64,000 nucleotides of DNA, taken from NCBI RefSeq assembly GCF_000018405.1, contig NC_009943.1:176417-240416 (forward strand). The letters run 5' to 3'. This DNA comes from Desulfosudis oleivorans Hxd3. Its GTDB lineage: Bacteria > Desulfobacterota > Desulfobacteria > Desulfobacterales > Desulfosudaceae. Position 1 is the stretch's first letter, and every line of letters starts with the position of its first letter. The position numbers and the translations under genes were made by a program. The notes below the pieces were generated by a model. That model ran no database searches. It saw nothing but the letters and a program-made list of their open reading frames with translations, and was not told the DNA's origin. This document shows, one piece after another, positions 27,504-34,107 of this stretch.

Positions 27504-28259
27504 ATGAAGATCAACGCAACGCTGTTTGAGCTGTTTGAAAAGAAGGCAAAGAAGACCACCGTCACCCATCTGTGCATGGGCCTGGGCTATACGGTGGTAA
27601 CCACGTCAGACGGCGGCATCGGTATTGCCTATACCTTTTTTGAAAACAAGACCGCCTGCACGGTTCAAAAAAGTTATGAAAACCCGGAGGGGGCGCCTGC
27701 CATCGGCCTGGTGGAACATATTCTGTCCGACAGCCCGATTCTGCGCACCCAGGCCCTGGCCGCCATCAATGCGTTAAATTACAGCGCTGCCGCTTCCCTG
27801 GCGCAGGGGCCGGACAACGCGGACCTGCTGGCCCAGATGGGCGTGGAAAAGGGAACACATGTGGCCATGGTGGGGGCCTTTAAACCCCTGATCAAGGTGA
27901 TTCGGGAAAAAGAGGCCGAACTGTCGCTGATGGACGCGGGCAAGGGAATCGGTGATGAACAGGACTTTTATGAAAAGCTGGGTACCTGGGCCGATGTGCT
28001 GATTCTTACCGCCACCACGCTGCTGAACAACACAACGGAAGCCGTTCTCGGCCATGCGGGCCCAGGCGTGCGTACCGTGCTGCTGGGACCCAGCACCCCC
28101 CTGGTCAAAGAGGCGTTTGCCGGCCTGCCTGTTGATTTTTTGGCAGGCACCGTTCCGATGGATGCGCAGGGTACGATTCAGGCCATTCGCCACGGCACAG
28201 GCACGCCGGTGATTCAGAGGTTTGGCAGAAAAGTGGTGATGGCGATGGGGGAGGGATAG
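27504..28259 (+). CDS. DUF4213/DUF364 protein (putative heavy-metal chelation)
   Basis: This 251-residue protein has an N-terminal DUF4213-like part and a DUF364 domain. It contains NALNYSAAASLAQ, VAMVGAFKPLI, TATTLLNNTTEAVL and VLLGPSTPL. DUF364 is described in Pfam as a putative heavy-metal chelation domain; no reaction is established. A paralogue lies at 59962 beside the metal transporters. The ATG follows GGAGAG by about 6 bases. Confidence 0.78.
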   Translation: MKINATLFELFEKKAKKTTVTHLCMGLGYTVVTTSDGGIGIAYTFFENKTACTVQKSYENPEGAPAIGLVEHILSDSPILRTQALAAINALNYSAAASLAQGPDNADLLAQMGVEKGTHVAMVGAFKPLIKVIREKEAELSLMDAGKGIGDEQDFYEKLGTWADVLILTATTLLNNTTEAVLGHAGPGVRTVLLGPSTPLVKEAFAGLPVDFLAGTVPMDAQGTIQAIRHGTGTPVIQRFGRKVVMAMGEG

Positions 28260-28390
28260 CATTTAAGTTTTTGGGTGTGCAGGCCGGCTTTTGTATTTGC
28301 CGCACTGGTGTGCGGCGCTCCCGGGGCTCCATATCCCGAGGACATGATACGCGATTTCGGGTGTGGTGCTTCCGGGTGTGCAGGGGTGGC

Positions 28391-28438
28391 GAGCACGAGT
28401 ACGGGCACGAGCACGAGCAGGGGCACGAGTAAGAGTGG
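28391..28438. repeat. Hexanucleotide tandem repeat (GAGCAC-type)
   Basis: Eight consecutive 6-base units follow the pattern GRGYAN (GAGCAC, GAGTAC, GGGCAC, GAGCAC, GAGCAG, GGGCAC, GAGTAA, GAGTGG). It lies between the convergent DUF364 and merR-like genes; the rest of the 184-base gap holds nothing recognised. Confidence 0.7.
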
Positions 28439-28443
28439 GGGGG

Positions 28444-29196
28444 TTACAGGTTCAGGGAGTCTTTTATTTTTTTGCTGATCAGCCGTTTGTGAAGAATGGG
28501 GGAGATTTTGTGAAACAGGTCAAAGGAGCGGTTGGCATACTGGTTGACCTCCTCAATGGAGAGGTTGCCGCTTTGTATGTTGTTCATGAAGAGGGAGAGC
28601 TCCTTGTTGACCAGGGTTTCCAGGGTTTTGAAGTGCATGATGAAAAATTCGGTTGAAAACCCTTTTTCCCTGGTGAGATGGCTCCGTATCTGGGCCAGCA
28701 GCATGGCTACCTGAATGTTTTCCCGGTCAAACCGGTCGTTTCCGTCTTTTAAAAGAAAGCCGGCCTCCACGGCCGCGTCAAAGTCTTCAGTACTCAGGCC
28801 GGATGCGGCGACCAGTTCCGCCCGGGTCATGCCGGCCTCGTGATTGGGGGGGGCCACCTCGGACCAGGTACCCTCTTTTTCCTGGACCAGTTTTTCCACG
28901 ATCTCCTGAATCATGTAGGGCGCGCGTTCGTGGCCCACCTCTTCAATGGCCTGCTTGATCACGTCCAGGGGCAGAAAATACTCTTTCTGAAGTTTTTTAA
29001 CCAGGTTGACCAGGGCGATATAGCGCTCGTCATAGTAGGCCATGTTCTTGTGGGTTTTGTGCGGCTGGGGCAGCAGGCCCTGGTTGATGTAGTAGCGGAT
29101 CGTGGCGCTGTTTACGCCCGTGGCTTCGGACAGCTCCTTCATCTTCATGACCCTGGGCGGGGGAGAAGCCTTTACTGTCTTGGGTTTTCTCGGCAT
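28444..29196 (-). CDS. MerR-like transcriptional regulator (paralogue 1)
   Basis: This 250-residue regulator has a MerR-type N-terminal HTH with MKMKELSEATGVNSATIRYY followed by INQGLLPQP (about 16-45) and an unusually long C-terminal region (about 110-250) with a second predicted HTH-like segment (MTRAELVAASGLSTEDFDAA). It has no cysteine metal site. It is a paralogue of the gene at 30955. It is divergent from moaA-tatA. The ATG at 29196 is preferred; upstream in-frame codons would extend it towards 29280, over its own promoter region. Confidence 0.82.
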   Translation of the reverse strand: MPRKPKTVKASPPPRVMKMKELSEATGVNSATIRYYINQGLLPQPHKTHKNMAYYDERYIALVNLVKKLQKEYFLPLDVIKQAIEEVGHERAPYMIQEIVEKLVQEKEGTWSEVAPPNHEAGMTRAELVAASGLSTEDFDAAVEAGFLLKDGNDRFDRENIQVAMLLAQIRSHLTREKGFSTEFFIMHFKTLETLVNKELSLFMNNIQSGNLSIEEVNQYANRSFDLFHKISPILHKRLISKKIKDSLNL

Positions 29197-29309
29197 AACA
29201 ACAATCGTTCCTTGTCTTTTTCTGCTGGCGCCGGCCTGCCTGAAGTCAATATCGTCCGTCGCCTTTTTTCTGGCCCTCACACCCCGAAAACTGCGAACAA
29301 TGCCTTTTT

Positions 29310-29357
29310 ACTTTACAGTTTTACACGCAGGGTGTCAATCATTTTGTTAGGTTAAAA
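29310..29357 (-). promoter_or_regulatory. merR-like gene 1 promoter with shared 18-bp element
   Basis: On the minus strand TTGACA (29338-29333) and TAAAGT (29315-29310) are 17 bases apart. Directly upstream lies CATTTTGTTAGGTTAAAA (29340-29357, plus-strand reading), which matches 16 of 18 bases of a copy in the divergent moaA promoter. This 335-base gap (29197-29531) contains no gene. Confidence 0.55.
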
Positions 29358-29452
29358 AAACAAATGTTTTTAGCTCGTTATTTGTGTTTCCATCGCTTTT
29401 GAACGGTCTGTGTGCCACGCCGGGAGACCGCCGTTCATGCCCATAAAAAAGC

Positions 29453-29481
29453 TTGACAAGAACATTTTGTCAAGTTAAAAG
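29453..29481 (+). promoter_or_regulatory. moaA-tatA promoter with shared 18-bp element and inverted repeat
   Basis: TTGACA (29453-29458) and TAAAAG (29476-29481) are 17 bases apart. CTTGACAA (29452-29459) and TTGTCAAG (29467-29474) form an inverted repeat over the spacer, the usual place for a MerR operator. CATTTTGTCAAGTTAAAA (29463-29480) is the second copy of the 18-bp element found upstream of the merR-like gene. Confidence 0.55.
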
Positions 29482-29531
29482 TGAAAAGTCTAGCTTTTTG
29501 CTATTTGTTTTTCTGTTCAGCGGGAGTGATG

Positions 29532-30524
29532 ATGAAACCCAATCTTCTGACAGACCGGTTCGGCAGGCACCTGAGCTATCTTCGGGTATCGGTCACCGAC
29601 CGGTGCAACCTCAACTGCCTGTACTGCCGGCGGTGGGATTTTTCCGAGTACTTTCCCTCTTCCGAAATTCTCTCCTACGAAGAGATGCTTCGGCTGATCC
29701 ATATCGGCGCCGGCCTGGGCATTACCAAAATCCGGATCACCGGGGGCGAACCGTTTGTTCGAAAGGATGCCTGTTCCTTCATCGACCGGGTGGCGGCCTT
29801 TGATGGCATTTCCGATATCTCGGTTACCACCAACGGCCTGCTGCTGGGCCGGTACCTGGACCGGTTGCGGCAGGCCGGAATCCGGCGGCTGAACATCAGC
29901 CTGGATTCCCTGAAACGGGAAAAGTACCGGCTGATCACCGGCCGGGATGTTTTTCACACGGTCTGGGACAATATCATGGCGGCCCTGGATGCCGGCTTTG
30001 ATCCGGTAAAGGTCAATGTGGTGGTGATGCGGGAGGTGAACGATGACGAGATCTCCCGGTTTGCCGACCTTACCTTCCGGTTTCCCCTGCACATTCGGTT
30101 TATTGAATACATGCCCTCGTGCAAGTATCACCTGGACAGCTACCGGCAGATGTTCACCCCCGAGATTCGGGAGCGGGTGGAGGCCAATGGCGCCCTGATA
30201 CCCATCGAGACAGCGGACTCCAGCAATATCGCCCATCGGTTCAAATATCACGGGGCAAAAGGGGAGATCGGTTTTATCAGCCCCATGAGCAGCCATTTCT
30301 GCGCCGCCTGCAACCGGCTGCGGCTGACCGCCGACGGCATGCTGCGGCCCTGTCTGCTGTCGGACCGTTTTGTAAATATCAAGACACCGATGCGAAACGG
30401 GTTGACAGACCGGGAGATTGAGGGGCTTTTCCATCTGGCGGTGCTTTACAAGCCCCGAAGCTCAGGCATAAACCAGGCCTGCGGGGCCCGGCTGCCGGAG
30501 CTGATGTCGGCCATTGGGGGATAA
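29532..30524 (+). CDS. moaA: GTP 3',8-cyclase (molybdenum cofactor biosynthesis protein A)
   Basis: MoaA is a radical SAM enzyme that starts molybdopterin synthesis from GTP. This 330-residue protein has the N-terminal cluster CNLNCLYC (Cys25, 29, 32), GGEPFVRKD, the C-terminal cluster region [19 protein letters not shown] and the characteristic C-terminal Gly-Gly. The size is normal. No moaC or moaE is adjacent. The ATG at 29532 is 5 bases after GCGGGAG; an ATG one codon earlier is too close. tatA follows downstream on the same strand after 187 bases. Confidence 0.9.
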   Translation: MKPNLLTDRFGRHLSYLRVSVTDRCNLNCLYCRRWDFSEYFPSSEILSYEEMLRLIHIGAGLGITKIRITGGEPFVRKDACSFIDRVAAFDGISDISVTTNGLLLGRYLDRLRQAGIRRLNISLDSLKREKYRLITGRDVFHTVWDNIMAALDAGFDPVKVNVVVMREVNDDEISRFADLTFRFPLHIRFIEYMPSCKYHLDSYRQMFTPEIRERVEANGALIPIETADSSNIAHRFKYHGAKGEIGFISPMSSHFCAACNRLRLTADGMLRPCLLSDRFVNIKTPMRNGLTDREIEGLFHLAVLYKPRSSGINQACGARLPELMSAIGG

Positions 30525-30711
30525 AAGGCCTACTGCCTGGTCCATCCCCCGACCGGAAACGGTAAACGCCTCAGTACTGGCGGTGGTTTTAAGAAGGGGC
30601 CAAGGGTTCGAGGATTCAAGGGGTCAAGTCAAACAGCTAACCGTTGGCCCTTTGATAAGAAAAAATGCTGAACCACAACAGAGACGGACACGTCAAAGAG
30701 AGGAACACGCC

Positions 30712-30915
30712 ATGTTTGGACTGGGTATGCCGGAGCTGGTTATCATTCTTGTGATTGCGCTGATCGTGTTCGGCGGACGCAAGCTGCCGGAGCTGGGGTC
30801 CGGCCTGGGCAGCGCGATACAGAACTTTAAAAAATCGGTTTCCGAGGTAAAACACGAAGGAAAGACCGCCCTGGAGGAGGGCAAAAAAGAGAAAGAGGCC
30901 ACCCCGTCCGCATAA
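30712..30915 (+). CDS. tatA: Twin-arginine translocase subunit TatA/TatE
   Basis: This 67-residue protein has the TatA pattern: a short N-terminal membrane helix ([17 protein letters not shown]), the hinge KLPELG, an amphipathic helix and a charged tail. TatA forms the pore for folded, cofactor-loaded proteins. Two Tat substrates, the Rieske protein (33025) and the molybdoenzyme alpha subunit (34108), are encoded nearby. tatB and tatC are not adjacent. The leader (30525-30711) contains a GGGGCCAA/TTGGCCCT inverted repeat of unclear role. Confidence 0.9.
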   Translation: MFGLGMPELVIILVIALIVFGGRKLPELGSGLGSAIQNFKKSVSEVKHEGKTALEEGKKEKEATPSA

Positions 30916-30954
30916 GTTTAATGGGACGCCGCAGCCTCTTTGTATGAGCGGGAA

Positions 30955-31710
30955 TCAGGTTTTGCGCAGTTCTTCTATTTTCCGGTTCAACAGCTGGCGG
31001 TAGCAGAGGGGCAGCAGCGTGGTCAGCACGTCAATGGCCTTTTCCGCCAGTTCATTGGCGTCTTCCACGGTGATGTTCTTGTTGATAATGTTTTTGAAAA
31101 ACGCGTTAAACTCTTTTTCCACCAGGGACTCGGTCATCTGAAGCTGCATGTTCAGAAAGTCGAGCAGAATCTTTTCCTTTCCCGCGCCCGTTCCCTTCAG
31201 TTGAGACAGCAGCAGGGCCAGGTCCATGTCGTTTTTGCAGAACAGGCCGTTTTTATCCGGCATAATCAGTTTTTGCGCGATGGCCTTGTCCAGGTCTTTT
31301 GGAGAGAGACCGGTGGCCAGGATCAGGGCCTTTTTGGTGAGAAACGGCTTGCTGTTCGCGTCCACGATGTGTTCAAACCATGGCATTTTTTTGGCCCGGT
31401 TGAGTTTTTTCGTGAGTTCACCGCTCTCCTCAAGCGCTTTTTCATGGCCGATTTCATCTATCACCTGCCGAATGATGGGAAGTGGAAGGGAATATTTGCT
31501 GTGAAACCGGTCAATCATGTTGATCATGTTGACACACCGGGCGTCGTAGTAGGCGGTGGTGCCCCGCTTTTTTTCAGGTGGCGGCAGCAGGCCGGCATCA
31601 ATATAAGTCCGCACGGTTTTGGGCGACACTCCGGACGCTTTGGCAAGGCCGGTCATTGAGAGGGGAGCCGGCGGTGTTTTGGCAGCAGGCTGTTTTGTCT
31701 TTTTTTCCAT
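30955..31710 (-). CDS. MerR-like transcriptional regulator (paralogue 2)
   Basis: This 251-residue regulator has a MerR-type HTH (MTGLAKASGVSPKTVRTYID, then AGLLPPPEKKRGTTAYYD, about 19-56) and the same long C-terminal region as the gene at 28444, including a second HTH-like stretch (LTKKALILATGLSPKDLDKA). It lies 11 bases after the FmdE-like gene on the same strand and is probably co-transcribed with it from the promoter at 32328-32356. Control of the fmdE-like operon or of the divergent molybdoenzyme operon is inferred. Confidence 0.8.
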   Translation of the reverse strand: MEKKTKQPAAKTPPAPLSMTGLAKASGVSPKTVRTYIDAGLLPPPEKKRGTTAYYDARCVNMINMIDRFHSKYSLPLPIIRQVIDEIGHEKALEESGELTKKLNRAKKMPWFEHIVDANSKPFLTKKALILATGLSPKDLDKAIAQKLIMPDKNGLFCKNDMDLALLLSQLKGTGAGKEKILLDFLNMQLQMTESLVEKEFNAFFKNIINKNITVEDANELAEKAIDVLTTLLPLCYRQLLNRKIEELRKT

Positions 31711-31721
31711 GGTTCGCGCTC

Positions 31722-32291
31722 CTATGAACCTGTGTGGTAATAGTCCTTGCCCTGGCAGGCCAGGCAGGGCGTGCCCTGGGCCGCGGCATAGGCCTCGTTG
31801 CAGGCGGGGCAGACCGCGATTTTGCTTTTTTTCTCCCGTTTTGCAAATTCGGCCCGCACGGTGACGGGTTTAACGGAGAGAATATCCCGTCCGGCGTCAA
31901 AGATGGCCGGAATCAGGATCTCTTTGGGCAGGTCCTTTTTGGACACAAGTCCCATAAACCAGTTATAGACATTGGGGTGGGCTTTGGCCTTGTTCAGGTC
32001 CAGCCATACCCTGAAACCGGCAAAAGTGTGGCGATCATATAAAGTGAGGGCAAACTTGTCAAGGTCGGCGATTTTGAGCCAGCCGTTGCCCACGGTGCAG
32101 GGGGTGAGAATCTGCACGGCGTCGGGCAGGCAGTGACGGGTTTCCACCACGGCGTCGGCCTCGGTGTTTTGGCCGATGTGCTCCCGGGCCAGGTCCACCA
32201 TAAAGGCCCCGATCACCAGGCCCGGCGCCACAAAACCATGAAAGCCCTCAATGTCCCGAATCAGTTCGTCCGGGGTTCTCCCGCAAATCAT
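31722..32291 (-). CDS. FmdE-like protein (formylmethanofuran dehydrogenase subunit E family)
   Basis: This 189-residue protein resembles FmdE, a family often linked to Mo/W-pterin enzymes. It has FHGFVAPGLVIGAFMVDLA near residues 18-36, HCLPDAVQILTPCTVGNG, and a C-terminal zinc ribbon (CPACNEAY with CLAC). In most family members the first motif reads HxCPG; here the Cys is replaced by Ala (HGFVAPG), so metal binding there may be lost. The ATG at 32291 follows GAGGAGG. It is divergent from the molybdoenzyme operon. Confidence 0.78.
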   Translation of the reverse strand: MICGRTPDELIRDIEGFHGFVAPGLVIGAFMVDLAREHIGQNTEADAVVETRHCLPDAVQILTPCTVGNGWLKIADLDKFALTLYDRHTFAGFRVWLDLNKAKAHPNVYNWFMGLVSKKDLPKEILIPAIFDAGRDILSVKPVTVRAEFAKREKKSKIAVCPACNEAYAAAQGTPCLACQGKDYYHTGS

Positions 32292-32327
32292 GATGCCTCC
32301 TCTGGTGAAGCGTTATAAATGCAAAGC

Positions 32328-32371
32328 AGTATAGATATAAAAAGTAAAAAGGTCAACTTGTTATTTAACAA
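32328..32371 (-). promoter_or_regulatory. Promoter of fmdE-like/merR-like 2 operon with palindrome
   Basis: On the minus strand TTGACC (32356-32351) and TATACT (32333-32328) are 17 bases apart. TTGTTATTTAACAA (32358-32371), a perfect palindrome, lies directly upstream of the -35, in the same place as the element upstream of merR-like gene 1. Confidence 0.55.
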
Positions 32372-32439
32372 AACTTAAACAACCGTATATTTTTATAACA
32401 TACTTTATTTTATGGTATTTTTTTGAAATAAAAAAAAGC

Positions 32440-32468
32440 TTGACATCCCTTGTCGATCTTTGTAAAAA
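32440..32468 (+). promoter_or_regulatory. Promoter candidate for the molybdoenzyme operon
   Basis: TTGACA (32440-32445) and TAAAAA (32463-32468) are 17 bases apart, the same arrangement as the moaA promoter (TTGACA, 17, TAAAAG). TTGACA and TGTCGA form an imperfect inverted repeat in the spacer. The 253-base gap (32292-32544) contains no gene. Confidence 0.45.
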
Positions 32469-32544
32469 GTATAAAGTGTGACTTTGGACTTTTCATGAAG
32501 TTCATCCGGCTGTTTGCCACCACAACCAAACATCAGGGGGTTTT

Positions 32545-32952
32545 ATGATCGTCAGCATTCTCGGGGCCGTGGGCTATTCGGTTCTGATCACCGCCATCTA
32601 TGCCGTGGCCGCCAACATCTGCTACTTTCTTTTTCACGGGGAAAACATGTTCGCCAACCTGCACGGCTATGTATGGGTGGAGTACGTCATTTCCGCCGGC
32701 ATTATTTTCGGCGCTGTTTTCTTTTTTGAGCTAACCCGCCGCCTGCTGGCGGACGGGGTCCGGGCCGTCGGATATGGCGTGGTGGCGGCCTTTTTGTACC
32801 TGGCCATCGCCGCCAACGTTGTTCATTATTTCTTTTTTACGGAAATGATGTTTCGCTCGGTGGCTCACTGGGCCATTGTCATCGGTCTTCTGGTTGTGAC
32901 CGTTGTTGTGGTGGAGGGCGTTCGCGCGGTCAGTGGAAAGAGCAACGGTTAA
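32545..32952 (+). CDS. Small integral membrane protein, first gene of molybdoenzyme operon
   Basis: This 135-residue protein has four predicted membrane helices (about 5-30, 42-62, 74-96, 105-127) with a few His residues near membrane ends (HGENMF, HGYVW, HYFFF, HW). No family was recognised. The ATG follows AGGGGG. As first gene before the Rieske protein it may be a membrane anchor or quinone/heme-related subunit of the electron-transfer complex; this is only inferred from position. Confidence 0.7.
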   Translation: MIVSILGAVGYSVLITAIYAVAANICYFLFHGENMFANLHGYVWVEYVISAGIIFGAVFFFELTRRLLADGVRAVGYGVVAAFLYLAIAANVVHYFFFTEMMFRSVAHWAIVIGLLVVTVVVVEGVRAVSGKSNG

Positions 32953-33024
32953 GGCCGCCAGGGCGGTGGATGCGCCGGGCGTGAGGGCCGGCGGTACCGG
33001 TCGCTAAGCAAGAGGTAAGGAAAA

Positions 33025-33606
33025 ATGAGTTCTCGTGTAACCACCAGTGAAAGCATCTCCCTGCCGGGCCAAAAAGACGCTTCGGCCGGCGGGTTTTCGC
33101 GAAGGGAGTTTTTGGGCAAGGGCCTGGCCGTTGCCGGCTGGGGCGTTATGTTTGCCAGCCTGGGGGCCGGGCTTTACCAGGGCATCCGGTTTTTATACCC
33201 GGCCGTGGTGTTTCACCCGCCCAGCACCTATGTGATCGGCCAGCTCAAGGACTTTGTCACTGATGAGCGGGCGGACCAGTACGGCGTGATTTTCGTGGAC
33301 CCCAAATTTAAAAAGGACCACCGCTTTTTCGTGGTGCGCGAGGCCGGCCGCATTTATTCTCTGTTTGCCCGCTGCACTCACCTGGGCTGCACGGTGAACT
33401 GGTTTGAAGAGCTCAATATTTTCAAATGCCCCTGCCACGGCAGCGAGTTTCACTCCAACGGCGTGGAGTTTGCCGGCCCGGCCCCCCGGCCCCTGGACCG
33501 GCACCACATTGCCGTGGACAACGGCGGCAACATCATTGTGGACACGGCCCGTGTTTACTCAAAAGACGAATTTGAAGAGCAGAAGATTTTTATCGAGGTG
33601 GGATAA
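33025..33606 (+). CDS. Rieske [2Fe-2S] protein with Tat signal
   Basis: This 193-residue protein has a Tat-type signal anchor (SRREFLGKG, then a hydrophobic stretch about 35-55) and a Rieske domain. The cluster ligands are Cys117 and His119 (CTHLGC) and Cys135 and His138 (CPCHGS), with Cys122 and Cys137 as the disulfide pair. It should sit in the periplasm as the Rieske subunit of a bc-type complex with the cytochrome b genes at 39831 and 40609. The stop overlaps the next start (ATAATG). Confidence 0.92.
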   Translation: MSSRVTTSESISLPGQKDASAGGFSRREFLGKGLAVAGWGVMFASLGAGLYQGIRFLYPAVVFHPPSTYVIGQLKDFVTDERADQYGVIFVDPKFKKDHRFFVVREAGRIYSLFARCTHLGCTVNWFEELNIFKCPCHGSEFHSNGVEFAGPAPRPLDRHHIAVDNGGNIIVDTARVYSKDEFEEQKIFIEVG

Positions 33607-33971
33607 TGACCGGCAGCGTTGCCGCCATACAGGAAGCACCGGCAGCTTTGCCGAAAAAGGCGCGCGCGCCCAAGCGGCAGGCCATGATCCTGGACTGGTG
33701 CACCGGGTGCGGCGGCGTGCCGGTATGCCGTATCTACTGTAAGTTCGATGCCCTGCAACTGGTCGATGATCCGGACAACTATCCCTTCAAACGCATGACC
33801 GTGAACAGAGTCCGGTGCGTGGGGTGCGGGGCATGTATCTCCAGCGGTCCGGACGGGCTGGTGCTGACCGGGTGTCCCTGGAACGCCATTCGGCTGGTTC
33901 CGGTGGAAAACAACCCGCATTCTGATTCTGAAAAAGAGGAGACCCGCGGTGCTGATCAGCCTGCCGTCTAA
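33606..33971 (+). CDS. Dicluster ferredoxin-like protein
   Basis: This 121-residue cytoplasmic-type protein has eight cysteines in two groups: Cys32, 35, 41, 45 (CTGCGGVPVCRIYC) and Cys71, 74, 77, 90 (CVGCGAC ... GCPW), enough for two [4Fe-4S] clusters. The first group has an irregular spacing (C-x2-C-x5-C-x3-C). The N-terminal 25 residues are Ala/Lys-rich without a signal. It overlaps the Rieske gene by one base and probably links the Rieske/cytochrome b complex or the molybdoenzyme to a cytoplasmic or membrane partner. Confidence 0.8.
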   Translation: MTGSVAAIQEAPAALPKKARAPKRQAMILDWCTGCGGVPVCRIYCKFDALQLVDDPDNYPFKRMTVNRVRCVGCGACISSGPDGLVLTGCPWNAIRLVPVENNPHSDSEKEETRGADQPAV

Positions 33972-34068
33972 GTTACAAAAGCAGATTGCCGGGTTTCGGC
34001 ATGTTCATACACGGGACGGCCCTTGCGGCCCCCGGTTTTTCAACAGGCATATGGAAAAAGACGAATAA
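33949..34068 (+). CDS. Possible 39-residue small protein
   Basis: A GTG at 33949 opens a 39-codon frame ending at TAA 34066-34068. It overlaps the last 23 bases of the ferredoxin gene in another frame and fills most of the gap before the molybdoenzyme alpha gene. GAGGAG lies 6 bases upstream, a good ribosome site. The peptide is basic and contains FRHVHTRDGPCGPRFF. No family was recognised; it may be a chance frame. Confidence 0.35.
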   Translation: MLISLPSKLQKQIAGFRHVHTRDGPCGPRFFNRHMEKDE

Positions 34069-34107
34069 ACCAATTGAGACAATTAATGCACAAGTAAAGG
34101 GGGCACT

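Noticed and set aside
28391..28438. Possible CRISPR-like repeat
   Set aside because: The units are 6 bases long and contiguous, without spacers, and no cas gene is present.
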